A stretch of DNA of 64,000 nucleotides from Hyaloscypha bicolor E. Taxonomy: Eukaryota > Ascomycota > Leotiomycetes > Helotiales > Hyaloscyphaceae. The first letter of the stretch is position 1, and the number at the start of each line of letters is the position of its first letter. Below the pieces are notes generated by a model, which saw nothing but the letters and a program-made list of their open reading frames with translations, did not search any database and was not told where the DNA came from. Location of the stretch: assembly GCF_002865645.1 (NCBI RefSeq), contig NW_020194685.1, forward strand, positions 1,885,363 through 1,949,362, given 5' to 3'. Shown here in pieces: positions 50,111-61,017 of the stretch. A program made the translations under genes and the position numbers.

Positions 50111-51454
50111 CTTGACCCTCAGCTCGTCACTCTCGTCGAAATCGTGAAGGATGGAATATTATGTGGTGAATAGTAGGCGCGTTATATGCGGAACGCGTGG
50201 AAGGGAGGGATGGCCGTAGATATTATCTGGATATTATCGACAGGCTGAATTCAAGGAGGTCGTGGAATGCGTCGTCAAGTATTGGTATCGGGGGGAAAGG
50301 AGCGTAAACAACTATCGAAAATCGCGAAAGTGAGAGTGGGGGTAGAAGCAAACCGTCGCAAACCGTCGAAGGAGTCGATAAAAGAAGGACGACCGCAACG
50401 ATTGAATGAAGGTATTCTCCCCGTGGGCAGGAGGCGACGGCGAGGTAGAGTAGGAGAGAGAGCGGTGCGCTGCGAAGGAGAGGTCAAGAGGGCCTCTAGT
50501 ATGGTCACCAGTACTGATCGTTTCGTTTGGCTGACTGGCTGGCGAGTGGGGACTGGGCCGATTGTTCGTTTTCGCTGCAGGAACACATCCCTGCAGCCCT
50601 TGCGGCCCCATTTCAGCCCGTCTGGTTCCTGACGCTAAACCGCAAGTGAGCAAGCGCGGGCTTTAGGCGGGTGGCCACGGCCAATCACGACTGCAGATCC
50701 GGGAAACGCAATTTCAACGCGCGCATCGCCAAATCAACCGTTCGCTGGGGGAAGATGCTCGAGATGCTCAAAATACGCGCTGCAGCTCCTATTTTAGCCT
50801 TCGAGGGCACGAAGGCCACTGATTATTTGCGCAAAAAGATCCCACACAGCTTCACAAAACCACAACCTCGCAAGCCCTCTAGCCGTGCCGTGCATGTTGC
50901 CGACGAGGGACCCTCGGGCGGGATGGCTGCGATAAGGAGACCTCTCTGTTTCTACAGAGACAGTATCAGCGGCCCACGATCTGGCTGCCGTCCATCCCAT
51001 TTTCCCATACGACCAGCCCAATCCCTGAGCACACTCCTCTTGCTCTGTGCCAGTGTGCCACAGTTCCTGAATGTTTCCATGTTTCCCACGTGCAACCACC
51101 ACCACCACCATGAGGGCAAAGCATCCTCTCTGTGCCCCCCAAAAGCTGTCAGAAAGCACCAGTCAATTATTCGGCAGCCCGTCTGACACAGCCTCCATGA
51201 TGCTCCATCTCAGTCAAAATCTCCAGAGACCAGGACGATCGCTCGGCAACGTCATCTCAGCGAAATTTGGAGGGGCCAATCAATCATTTGGTGGGGAGCC
51301 CTGTGGAATATCCCGTCTCTGAGTGGCTGATTTGACGTTTCAAAGGCATGATGTTTTTAGTGCCACCCTTTAATTGGGATGGACGGGGGATGGACGGGGA
51401 ATGACGAGGATCCTCGGCAATGAGTTCGTCTGATGAGCGGCGGGACGAAGTCTG

Positions 51455-51481
51455 CACGTGTCGAGCACGTGATGGATATAA
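51455..51481 (+). promoter_or_regulatory. Twin CACGTG boxes next to a TATA-like sequence
   Basis: CACGTG occurs at 51455-51460 and again at 51466-51471, followed at once by GGATATAAAG. The arrangement looks like a core promoter on the + strand, yet no recognisable coding sequence follows. It could serve a noncoding RNA or be fortuitous. Confidence 0.3.
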
Positions 51482-51760
51482 AGTCCAGCTTTCCTTAAAG
51501 TTGCCCTTCTCTTGCGCCTTTTCAATCTTTCGCACAGAGCTCGAAGCACTGCACAAAGTTGTGACGGAAACTGCATCTCCACATTCATTGTGCGAACCCT
51601 GGAGTAGATCTGCCGTCCTTATTGGGTGATCGAGGTCTGTGGGTGAAGAGCCACATGTCGAAGCGAGTCCACGCTGCACCCCTGAGCCACTGTCACTGTC
51701 GCACCAAAGCGAAGCTCTCTCCAAAAACCGTATTCTCCCATTGTTCTCGCAGCAAGTGTA

Positions 51761-51897
51761 CGCAGGTGCAGGCCCTAATGTTTGTTACACCGCCTTGAGT
51801 TCTGCTAAGCAAAAGTCGGCTACAGCGCATTGCTACAGGGCATTTCAGCGCAACCCCTGCAAAGGCGGTGTAACAAACATGAGGGCCTGCACCTGCG
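51761..51897. repeat. 137-bp foldback element with 36-bp arms
   Basis: 51761-51796 and 51862-51897 are reverse complements with one mismatch (CGCAGGTGCAGGCCCT...). The 65-bp loop is itself partly palindromic around GCTACAGCGC. TGTA lies just outside the left arm and again a few bases beyond the right arm, but no clean target duplication is visible. It may be a very small MITE, or a hairpin RNA if transcribed. Confidence 0.7.
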
Positions 51898-52500
51898 CAT
51901 ATGTACATGACAGTCCAGTCAAGAGTTTGGACTGTGTCGAGAAAAGCCAACCCCCCGAATTGCACAGATGTGCAAACAAGATAGTCCAAAGTCTGAAACC
52001 CAAAAGTGGTGATGTAGAGCAGCAGAGCAGTGTCGTTCAGCAACTGCTATGTTAGATCGAGGTTTACAAGCTCTGCTTTTACCTTTGGGTCCAGTTGTTT
52101 TATTTGAGCTTCTACTTAAGACTTTTCCTCCTGCACGCTCTTGTTTGAACAACTGCAAAATATTTTAAACTGAAAAAATCCCGCAGCACCGGGACATGGA
52201 TAGTGCGATTGGGAATTTTGGTTCTGAACGAGATCCAGACCCTAGTTCAGAGCTCGTACATACAACTGCCGTTTCTCTTCTAGTCATGTACCATCAATGT
52301 TAAGCAGTTTGTGAATGGTGCCATTTCTGATGCTGGGTGTTTATTGTGATCTTATTCGCAAACTTCACGGAGAAGAATGTATCAGAGACTTTCGTTTGGA
52401 GGACAACGATTTATTGACTATCTAGCTACATGCAAGCTCAACGTATGTTTTGGCTCTCTCTAAGATCCAAGTTTCGACTGTCACAGTAACCTAAGCATGT

Positions 52501-54951
52501 TCAATAAGGTCCATACGAATGAGGGCAAGGTGCGTCAGAGTCGTCGCAGAAGGGACCAAGACCTCTAAAGCGAGCGAATGCGACTCTCTCAGGAAGGTCG
52601 GGGAACGGACCAAGACCTCCGAGGCGGAGGGGCATTGGCTGGGAGTCAACATTAGATGGGCGAGGAGGTGATATTGGACGAAGACCAAGGCGCTCACCAA
52701 ATAGGATGCGAGTCAGGGGCGCGGCACCAAAGTCCTCCCCCAGTAAGTCGTCATTATCTGATTCTTGATCAGGCTGCAGAATAGAGCTCAATGATCGGTT
52801 GTCCAGATACCGCTCGACGATAGTTCGGGTGTCAGCACATGAGAGGTGTCGAGCTGCTGCCGCTGTCAGTCGGAACTCTTCGTGCAAAGCGTTCATGCGG
52901 GCGCGGTAGTCTACCACTGCAAGCTCCCAATCGTCCCGCTCTAGAATGCCCAATCGACGAAGCACGTCTGGAGTGCCTAACAATGCGGCCGATGCAGCTC
53001 TTTCAGCGTTCTCATGGAGCTCCGCGGCCAAGGTGGTCACTCGAGCACGGAAAAACTCTGCTAGCCATGCAGGACGCGGTACAACAGCCAACCAGCTGTC
53101 GTCTTGCTGCCATTCCCGCTCTCGGAGATCTATCAGACGCTGTACCTCACGTCTCGCGAGGAGTGCTGCTTCTCGGATTCTGGCCAGCGCAAATTCTTCC
53201 TCTGTTTCTTGCTCAAGGCGAATTCTATCCACTGCTTGTTCTCGATCCTCTCGATACCGCTTAATTGCTTCGATGACTTCTCTGAGGGTATCGGCGGCGC
53301 GAGTACGATGTTCTTGCCATCGCGCGAACTCTTCATTCTGACGAGCAACCTCCCTCCACAAGCCTGCCTCTAGAGCTTCCCGTTCTGAGTTATGTGTCTC
53401 GGTTCTAAGAGATTCAGATCTAGCCGTCTCAGTTCCAGGAGTCGTGGTTCTGGAACCCCCAGTTCTGGACGGATCAGTGCGGACAAGGGGCCGAATCCCG
53501 AACTCCTCCTCTCGGCCATATGTTACCGAGTTGCCGCAAAGGCACGGGCAGAATTTATGGATTGCGGCGTGGGAGCAATGGTAGCAGGTGCCGCGGAAGG
53601 TGTTCGTATCGCATCCTTTTGAGGTGCCACAAGTGCATGGGCACCGCTCATGCCGAGAGTCGTCTGAGCAGTGGTAGCAGATGTCTTTCTCCGTGTCTGC
53701 ATCTACTAGGAGTCAGAAAACCTGCCCACTCATCAAAGTTATTAGAGATACTCACAACTTTCTTCGTTTTCCGTGCTCACCTCGCTTTCTGGGTCACAAG
53801 TGCATTCACACTCAATATGATCCTCTTCGCAATGGCAACATTCGCCACCATACTCTTTTACATCCGCTGGGTTATGTCCATACTTAGGCAGGTCCCAGGG
53901 CTTCCCAGATCGGGCATCTAAAAGACCTCAGTATCTCCCAACACAGTCCACTAAGGTAATGACACGCACCTCTATAACCACGAAGGTAGGCGTAGCCAGT
54001 ATCTCGGGCAGCTACTAGACGTCAATATCTCCAACATTATCCATGAACGAAGCAACACTCACAATTGTATCCAGCACAATATGCCTGTGCCTTATGTCCG
54101 TCCTGTTCATAGAACGCTCCAGGCTTCTCGAACTCTTCTCCTCGCATTCCCCTGAGTTGATCTGCTAAAAGTCAGCACGCCAAACCAGTTTGGTGCTGTA
54201 AACACTCACTATTATATCCAAGCTGACTCCACTTGGCTTTCTCATCCCAAAACTTTAACAACTCGGCAGGAGTACCTAGAATGCGTGAGGGGGTGGTGGA
54301 TTTGGAAGTTTCTGTATGTTTCCCTGGTGAGGCTGCCCGTTGTTCCGGCTTATGACTAATGGCATCTGCTTGAAGTCAACCTCTCCAGCACAGGTTACAC
54401 AGATGTAAGATCACTTACCATTATAACCCCGAACGTAAGATTTGTTTTTCTCGGACTCCTCGGACTCTGCAGATTTAGCAGTCGGAACAGCGTTCGTACG
54501 AGCTTGTTCTTTGTGAGCCTCTGCCAGCAAGTCAGCATACCCAAAGCAGCTCTTGAATCCGAGAATACTCACCGACATAGCCATCAAGATACTGTGAGTC
54601 GAGCTTGATTTCTTTAGGCATTGTGGGTGCAGAGTCATTCTCGACTTCGACGAAAGAGCTGGCTCCTGAGCCAGATGCTTCTCCCTCAGCTGGATCTTCT
54701 GTCTCGGCCGCAGCTGGTATGCCCTTGGGTGCATCTGCAAGTAGTCAATATCTCTCTCCGTGCTACGCAGAGGAAGGGCACTTACCGTCATTGCCTCGAA
54801 CACACGATTTATTCTCTTCGGACTCCACTGCAGCAGTAGCTTCCTGTGCAGGGGTTTGTTCAGTTGAAGATGTTGCTGCGGCAGCGACAACCTTCTCGAC
54901 CTCGAGGACGAGAGCGTTGATGCCTTCGACGAGTTTCTGTGGGGTTGCCAT
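52501..54951 (-). CDS. Eight-exon Cys-rich, coiled-coil protein of unknown function
   Basis: I infer eight exons (54951-54786, 54734-54573, 54520-54419, 54365-54210, 54161-54063, 54011-53970, 53917-53756, 53702-52501) giving 696 aa. All seven introns (48-53 bp) are phase 1, and all six internal exons (162, 102, 156, 99, 42, 162 nt) are multiples of three. Exons 1-6 each end in a related motif (CVRGND, YLDGYV, YVRGYN, SQLGYN, YCAGYN, YLRGYR). Exons 7-8 hold three zinc-binding-like Cys clusters (CCHC..CECTC, CYHC..CPCTC, CYHC..CPCLC). They are followed by a linker rich in Ser, Thr and Arg, a long charged coiled coil and a Pro/Gly/Arg-rich tail. I do not recognise the family. The start is the first ATG of exon 1 (MATPQKL). 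Introns 1-7 are supported by consistent phase and good sites, not by transcripts. Confidence 0.8.
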
Positions 54952-55522
54952 GTTGAAGAAGATATTTGATTAAGGTTATGTGAGCTGTAGTACTTGGATG
55001 TGGAGAGGTGGATGGATGAAAGTTGCGGAAATTAGAAGGAAAGAATGCCTTTGTCGAGAGAAATGGGTTCTTTTTGTAAATCAAGATCCATGAAACTCCA
55101 TGCCGTGTACCGTGAATAAAGTGGATACCTTCATTATGAAGACTGTAATTCTCTTCTGTGCATAAGTGATTCACGCCATATGCGGTTAACGAGAGGTGGG
55201 TGGGATCACGTTCTCGCTAAAGAAAGGGGCTGATGCATTGCGCGCCATCGCTAATAGCACGCTAAATTTTCAGGCTCTGCTCGCGAACAGAAACCTTGTC
55301 CACATCAGAGAACAATCTGCACCTTCATACAACCAATCTATGAACATCGCCTACCGCTGATGGTGCATTTGACTGAGGTGAAAGACCTGGAGATGCAGCG
55401 ACATGATGATGACTACGAGCGATGATTAAACCTGACCTTCCAAGGCGCAGAATTGCCATCAGCTAACCATAAGAATTCGCCGTGTCAAATCTTCCTCCTC
55501 GAAAGCGCACACAGCTCTCAAG
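54952..55522. other. Divergent promoter region
   Basis: This 571-bp region lies between the minus-strand Cys-rich gene and the plus-strand JmjC gene, which are divergently transcribed and so share it. No gene or repeat is seen, and no strong TATA box. Confidence 0.6.
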
Positions 55523-57001
55523 ATGGAGCGCTTCAACCCTTCTTCGCCACAAGGAAAACTGGTCGATACTTGCCTTCGAGCATTTTGCGATTCGGATAAG
55601 CTCGCTGGGCTACTGCAAGACGAGTCAGAAATGAAGACCGTGCTCCGTGCCTGTGGTTCTCCAATCATCAAACTTTTGCTTCATCTCAGCAACGCCATTA
55701 AGAATCGCGAGGGCGATTTTGATCTTGTCATACAAAGACTAGATGATCTCATCGCTCTAGCGACGGAAAAGTTCTACGCTTTCCCGTTCAAAGATGTTCC
55801 TCCTTGCTGGCGAGATCTCTTTCGAGAGGCCAGTTTCCTGAAGTTCTCGGCGCTAGCTGTCAAAAAGAGTTGGATGCAACAAAACGGCAACTTGGATCTT
55901 CAGCCTCTGAGTGGCGAACAAATGGATGAGATGGTAAACACCATCGATATGGCTCTCATCATGGCGGGCCCGCCAGCATCAAGTGATAGCCAGGAGCAGG
56001 TCAAATCAGTATTTGACCATCTGCAGGAGATTCACATAGAGTCGATTCAGTCCCCAGAGGATTACCCCCTAAGGAAACGACGAAAGCTTGATGAAGAGAA
56101 CAAGTTATGGCAAGATGGATTCCCAAAATCCGAGGCTTTCGAACCACCTGTCTCAAATCCAATTTCGAAGTGGAATGAGCCATCATTTGGCGATTTCGAG
56201 AAGCACATGCTGCACCCGAATAACACCAATATTGGACCAGAACCAGTCATCATCAAAGGAGCTCTAAATCACTGGCCGGCTCGCAACGGCCGCCCATGGA
56301 AGAGCCCATCGTATCTTCTCTCGAAAACCATCGGCGGACGAAGATTGGTCCCCATCGAACTTGGCAGGAGCTATGTAGACGAAGGGTGGGGCCAAAAGAT
56401 CATCACTTTCAAGGAGTTCATGGGCCATTATATCTTGGATCCGGAATCATCAGCTCTTGCTACGGGATACCTTGCACAGCATGATCTATTTGCCCAGATT
56501 CCGTCTTTACGAGAAGATATTGCGATTCCAGATTACTGTTTCACTTCTCCCCCGCCGCCTCACTATTCATCACCTTTGGCCGAGAAGTATTCTAGGTTGG
56601 CTCAACTCGATGAGCCATTACTAAATGCCTGGTTTGGACCAGCGGGTACGATCAGTCCGCTCCATACGGACCCGTATCACAACATCCTGTCTCAAGTTGT
56701 GGGGAGGAAGTACGTCAGGTTATATGCACCCAAGGAGAGCGAGAAGCTGTACGCCAGAGGAGTCGAGGATGGAGGCGTGGATATGGGCAATACGAGTGCA
56801 TTGGATATTGGAGTTTTGGCGGGATGGGATGGCAGCGAGGAAGAGAAGAGGGAAGCACAAGAAAGGTTTCCGCTCTTTCGAGAAGCGGAGTTTGTGGATT
56901 GCATACTGGAAGAAGGAGAGTGTCTGTACATACCCGTGGGCTGGTGGCACTATGTTAGGAGCTTGAGCGTTAGTTTCAGTGTGAGCTTCTGGTTTAACTG
57001 A
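55523..57001 (+). CDS. JmjC-domain dioxygenase (JMJD5/KDM8-like)
   Basis: This single-exon gene encodes 492 aa. JmjC enzymes are Fe(II)/2-oxoglutarate oxygenases acting on proteins (hydroxylation or demethylation). The iron-binding triad is visible: His381 and Asp383 in SPLHTDPYHN, and the distal His476 in GWWHYVRSL. The preceding PVIIKGALNHWPA (the JmjC entry motif) and WFGPAGT, and a C-terminal FSVSFWFN, match the JMJD5-type layout with an alpha-helical N-terminal half of about 200 residues. A basic RKRRKLDEE stretch near residue 190 may be a nuclear signal. The exact substrate is unknown. The start is the first ATG of the frame, after the divergent promoter. Confidence 0.92.
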   Translation: MERFNPSSPQGKLVDTCLRAFCDSDKLAGLLQDESEMKTVLRACGSPIIKLLLHLSNAIKNREGDFDLVIQRLDDLIALATEKFYAFPFKDVPPCWRDLFREASFLKFSALAVKKSWMQQNGNLDLQPLSGEQMDEMVNTIDMALIMAGPPASSDSQEQVKSVFDHLQEIHIESIQSPEDYPLRKRRKLDEENKLWQDGFPKSEAFEPPVSNPISKWNEPSFGDFEKHMLHPNNTNIGPEPVIIKGALNHWPARNGRPWKSPSYLLSKTIGGRRLVPIELGRSYVDEGWGQKIITFKEFMGHYILDPESSALATGYLAQHDLFAQIPSLREDIAIPDYCFTSPPPPHYSSPLAEKYSRLAQLDEPLLNAWFGPAGTISPLHTDPYHNILSQVVGRKYVRLYAPKESEKLYARGVEDGGVDMGNTSALDIGVLAGWDGSEEEKREAQERFPLFREAEFVDCILEEGECLYIPVGWWHYVRSLSVSFSVSFWFN

Positions 57002-57826
57002 AAATCATATCAGCAACCACTTGGCCCACTTTTCACCAGAGCGTTGGAAGACGTCGAGGCTAGGGAATTCATCCCCTTTCCGCTCCCATGCTCTTTAGAA
57101 CGATCTGGAAGACGGGAAGCACAAAGTCTGTGGACTTGTTTGGCTGTGAAACATGCCACATGCCACTCTGTTTTGGTAGAACCCTGTGAGTTAGGGAGTT
57201 ACTTCGTATACGCGATAGTTTTAGTGACTTGTGAACGGTTGGTTGCAATACGTGCTCTGGAGGCCTCGGTTAATCTATTGGCTACTTTAATGTGGCGGTG
57301 GACAACGGAAGATCCAATTTCCAGATACCGAGCAAGGGAGAACCGATTTCCGGCCGTATCAGGTGGAGCATATCACGTGCATTTAGCGGCAGGGCTGAGA
57401 TCCACCAAAATTGATGCCCCTGATTGGCCACGCTGGACAACAGCGGGTCGGTTCGACCGGACGACGCTACGCAAAGAGCGCTGCATTCAGCCTAGCGTAT
57501 CGTCCCTCAGCCACAACGGAGCATATCGCACTTCGACCCCTCCTCTGTGGAAAGTTTATCAGATCCTGCAGTGATGGCTCCTACAAATCTTACCTATGGT
57601 TCTGATGCGGCGGCTCCGAGTTGCTGAAAGTCCCCTGCTTCTCCATCATGCCTTGCGTGGCCCTCCAGGCATTCGGCCGTTAGCCTCACATACATCGACC
57701 CTTAATTATGACATTACAAAAAGACAGCTGGTGCTCAGTCTTTGATTTTCTTTTCACAGAATATACTCAAGCGTCATTAAAGTCCACAGATCCTTTGCTC
57801 AACAAAGTTCCTTTCCCCCGTTCAGG
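57002..57826. other. Intergenic, no gene supported
   Basis: This 825-bp region contains the JmjC 3' flank and the promoter of the Zn2Cys6 gene. A + frame at 57044-57574 is open for 176 codons but has no motif or splice support. A CACGTG box is near 57376. Confidence 0.5.
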
Positions 57827-59530
57827 ATGGTGTATTGCGGCAAACCATCGAAAGGTTGCCAAGCCTGCCGTAACAGGAAGACACGAGTGAGTTGTGATTT
57901 CTCGAGATGCCCAAAAAATATGACAAATGAGTCTGACATTCCACAGTGTGACCTTGCTACGCCATCATGTAGCCAATGCATCAGAGCCCACCGTGATTGT
58001 CCAGGGTACCGCAATGAAGTTGATCTCATGTTTCGAAATGAGAGCGAAGCTGTAATCGACAAAGCAAAAGCTCGGGAAAAGTCCAAGGCGAAATCCAAGT
58101 CACGTTCTGAAAGCCCTGTTATTGCCGGACCATCGAGATCAAAAAACAAACCGTCTAGTCCCAGCACTGAACTTATGGAGCTAGCCCGGACTCAGGAGAA
58201 GGATGAAGGCTTCTTTGTCGAGACTTTAGCTCCCAAGTTCTCTATGTTCCCAACCACCGAAGAGCGGGCTCTTAACTTCTTCGGCACTAACTCGGCGACT
58301 TGGTTTCGGAACTTCGACGTGACGGATGAATTATGTACCCAGACCAGCGCCGATGGGCATCTGCTAGCCAGTATGAGTGCCGTTGGTCTTGCGAGCTTCT
58401 CACATTCTGTACACGCACCAGAACTCATGGTTCGGGCTCGGAGGGAGTACGTCTCAGCTTTACAACTCACGAATGCCGCTCTCAGGTCTCCCACAGAAGC
58501 CAAGAAAGACAGCACACTATTTTCCGTTATGATCTTGAGCATTTTCGAAACGGTGACCGGCAACAGCGAGAGATCCTTGGCTGCTTGGGCCGAGCATGTG
58601 AATGGATCTGCAGCGTTGGTAAAGCTTCGCGGGAAAGACCAATTCAAAACACCAGCGGGATTGAAGATGTTTCTTCAAGTGACATCAAATCTCATACTTA
58701 GCTGCATACAAAGGACAACTGCAATGCCGGAGCACATTGTCGAGCTACGAAAAGAAGCAGAAAAGTACATAGGCGACAACCCGTCTTGGTTACTGTCGGG
58801 GATCATCATCGATTTCACAATCTTCCGTGCCGCTGTCCTAGATACTAAGATCGTGGGCCCTCGAGCTGTAGTTTCAGCAGGATTAGAAATCGATCGCCGC
58901 TTCCTTGAAGGTTCCGCAAATCTCCCAAAAGACTGGTATTACAAAGTTGTCTATACAGACGAAACCCCAGAACTGATATGGAATGGAAATTACCATGTCT
59001 ATAGCGAGAACTGGATAGCCTCCTTCTGGAACGCTATGAGAGTATGTCGGATCATGCTCCACGAAACTATTCGAGACCAGTTGCTTTCCGCAAGTACTGC
59101 GATGACACCAATATTCACAGAATACGAGATTGCGGCTCAGAACGACAGCTCGCTGGAGGCCATGGTGCAGATGCGATCCGATATCCTAGCCAGCGTTCCT
59201 CACCACACTCCTCTGGCTTTCAGTTCCAAGCCAGTCTCGTTGCTAGAAGGCTCCCGAGCATACTTTGTCTTGTGGCCACTTTATCTTTGTGGAGGCATGG
59301 ATGTGACGACTGAACCGATCAGACAATGGGTCATCTCGAGGCTACGAGATATTGGGGAGTCCGTTGGCATCAGGCAGGCGTTTGTCGTTGCTGAGCATTT
59401 AAGCCAGCGAAAGGATATCGAAACATGGCGCACGAAGCCAGATCCAAGGCTTCCGAGAGTTGGAGTCATGGCACATGAGATTGCTTCTAGTAAAGAGGGA
59501 AGGTTCGATGAGGAGGATGACGAAGATTGA
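57827..59530 (+). CDS. Zn2Cys6 binuclear-cluster transcription factor
   Basis: Two exons (57827-57886 and 57947-59530) give 547 aa. The 60-bp intron is in frame and falls inside the zinc cluster; removing it joins CRNRKTR to CDLATPSC and restores C-x2-C-x6-C-x6-C-x2-C-x6-C between residues 11 and 38. The start MVYCGKPSKGC is characteristic of a fungal subfamily with the cluster at the extreme N-terminus. A Lys/Ser-rich basic linker (about residues 60-95) follows, then the helical fungal-specific regulatory domain to the end and an acidic C-terminus (DEEDDED). Targets are unknown. It lies 22 kb from the NRPS, with unrelated genes between, so it is probably not that cluster's regulator. Confidence 0.92.
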   Translation: MVYCGKPSKGCQACRNRKTRVSCDFSRCPKNMTNESDIPQCDLATPSCSQCIRAHRDCPGYRNEVDLMFRNESEAVIDKAKAREKSKAKSKSRSESPVIAGPSRSKNKPSSPSTELMELARTQEKDEGFFVETLAPKFSMFPTTEERALNFFGTNSATWFRNFDVTDELCTQTSADGHLLASMSAVGLASFSHSVHAPELMVRARREYVSALQLTNAALRSPTEAKKDSTLFSVMILSIFETVTGNSERSLAAWAEHVNGSAALVKLRGKDQFKTPAGLKMFLQVTSNLILSCIQRTTAMPEHIVELRKEAEKYIGDNPSWLLSGIIIDFTIFRAAVLDTKIVGPRAVVSAGLEIDRRFLEGSANLPKDWYYKVVYTDETPELIWNGNYHVYSENWIASFWNAMRVCRIMLHETIRDQLLSASTAMTPIFTEYEIAAQNDSSLEAMVQMRSDILASVPHHTPLAFSSKPVSLLEGSRAYFVLWPLYLCGGMDVTTEPIRQWVISRLRDIGESVGIRQAFVVAEHLSQRKDIETWRTKPDPRLPRVGVMAHEIASSKEGRFDEEDDED

Positions 59531-60126
59531 AGTATCACAAAGTTATCTGGTGATCTGACGAGCAGAGGCGAAAGCCGAGATGGAAGGCATGAAGGAATCT
59601 CGGGAAGACTTCAAAACGATGTCAACGACAGGGGGTAGGATGAGTTGAAGGTATTGTCTTGCTCAGCCATCATCGAAACTCAGAAGTCGGGGCGACCTAG
59701 CAATTTCTGCGGGGTATGGTCAGTATAGCTTCGCCGAAGCTTTCTTCGAAATGGCCGAGGAGGAGATCAGAACCTTATATGAGCGTGTCACGAATCAAAC
59801 GATACCGGGATATGTTTGGGATGTACGGTGTTGAAGATGTAGAAACAACCTTTGTCAGGGCAAACCAATCAGAGCTGCAGGAATTGCGACCAATGAGATG
59901 CTCCACGTCCGTAGGTCGGACTTTACGCTAATGCGGTCATGCATTCCACAATCGCTATATCTGTCTTTTCCGATTAAGCTGTTCCGAGTCTCAGTCAAAG
60001 CCTCGTTCTTTCCCAGCCTCGTCGTCTCATTAGTCCACTTCTTCTTCAAACCCATTATCCCAAATATCCAAACCTCCCTCCATATATTCTATTAGTTCAT
60101 GTGACAAGTCAAGTCTCGAAACAACC
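59531..60126. other. Intergenic, no gene seen
   Basis: This 596-bp region is the 3' flank of the regulator gene and the promoter of the first EthD gene. Pyrimidine-rich tracts near 59960-60090 precede the EthD start, as is usual for fungal promoters. Confidence 0.55.
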
Positions 60127-60597
60127 ATGCCAATCAACCAAGGTCTCCTCAAGCGCAATCCAGCTCTCACCCCCAAAGAATTCTCAGATAGCTGGTACGG
60201 CCGACACGCCCAGCTCGTGGTACCTTTCTTCCTTCACAGTGGAGTAACTTACTACGCCCAAATACACGCCCCCCTCTCAAACACCACCCCGGATCTCGAC
60301 CTAAGCCCCTTCTCGGGAGCCGCAGAAATTCCCTCAGAAGACGTGCTCAAGATCTTCGCTCCGGACCCGCCTATGCCGCAGTGGAAGAAAGATTACTACG
60401 AAGAAGTGATTTTGAAGGATGAGAAGAGGTTGTTGGAGAGTCTTGCGACGGAGCATTTGGTGCAGGTGGGTGAGGGGACAGTCAAGGGTGAGAGGAGGGT
60501 GGTTATTGAGGGTGAGGAGAGTAGGATTGAGGTTGAGGAGGAGGTGTGGAGGGTTTGGAGGGGGTATGAGGCGAGGGGGGAGGAAGGGGGAAAGTGA
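60127..60597 (+). CDS. EthD-domain protein, paralogue 1
   Basis: This 156-aa protein is encoded without introns. EthD proteins are small dimeric alpha+beta-barrel proteins, often of unknown role and sometimes linked to polyketide or ether degradation. The hallmark N-terminal pattern is present: GLLKRNPALTPKEFSDSWYG then HAQLVVPFF and GVTYYAQIH. The C-terminal third is unusually Glu/Arg/Gly-rich. A paralogue follows in tandem 420 bp downstream. No catalytic residue is claimed. Confidence 0.85.
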   Translation: MPINQGLLKRNPALTPKEFSDSWYGRHAQLVVPFFLHSGVTYYAQIHAPLSNTTPDLDLSPFSGAAEIPSEDVLKIFAPDPPMPQWKKDYYEEVILKDEKRLLESLATEHLVQVGEGTVKGERRVVIEGEESRIEVEEEVWRVWRGYEARGEEGGK

Positions 60598-61017
60598 GAT
60601 CTGGAGAGCTCTGTGCTTCAAAGGTATGGTAGAGAAGATGAATTGAAGTGTTTAACTTGAGTGTAGACTTGAGGAAGAAGTTCAAGTATTTACGAACAGA
60701 TTTTCAATTACCTCATACTCTCATCCTGAGATTTTCAAGCTTGATTTGAGAAGATATAAAACCATATGTTCCTCTCTTGATAGAAGTTTAGGCAGGCGAC
60801 CCCTCTTTCCCCTTTAGGAATGCTGGGATTCGTGATTGGCCAGTGTTCATGCCAAGCATCCACAAAGCGGCCGACTTCAAGTGGAAACCTCAGTCCAACT
60901 TCAACTCAATACAACGAACACCGTTTAGTTCTTAAATATCTTCTCTCCTCCTTCACTTCTCAACTCCAATCCGTCGGTTTCTCCATTCATCAAGTGCCCT
61001 CTCAAGCAACCTAAATC
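60598..61017. other. Intergenic between EthD paralogues
   Basis: This 420-bp region contains the paralogue 1 3' flank and the paralogue 2 promoter. Pyrimidine-rich sequence runs from 60940 to the start codon. Nothing else is seen. Confidence 0.55.

Larger units (their letters stand above)
50111..52500. other. Intergenic region between two minus-strand genes
   Basis: The left part is the promoter of the SH3 gene. The rest holds no gene that I can support; open frames (for example + strand 50671-51186 and 51639-52055) lack motifs. It contains a short (ACC)n run near 51092-51110, a CACGTG pair with a TATA-like box near 51455-51481, and a small foldback element at 51761-51897. Confidence 0.5.

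Noticed and set aside
51639..52055. 138-codon + frame
   Set aside because: It runs through the foldback element, has no motif, and has a competing frame on the other strand.
57044..57574. 176-codon + frame after the JmjC gene
   Set aside because: It has poor composition and no domain or start context, and is probably 3' flank and promoter sequence.
57827..59530. The Zn2Cys6 regulator as the NRPS cluster regulator
   Set aside because: It lies 22 kb away beyond several unrelated intact genes, and nothing in the sequence ties it to the NRPS.
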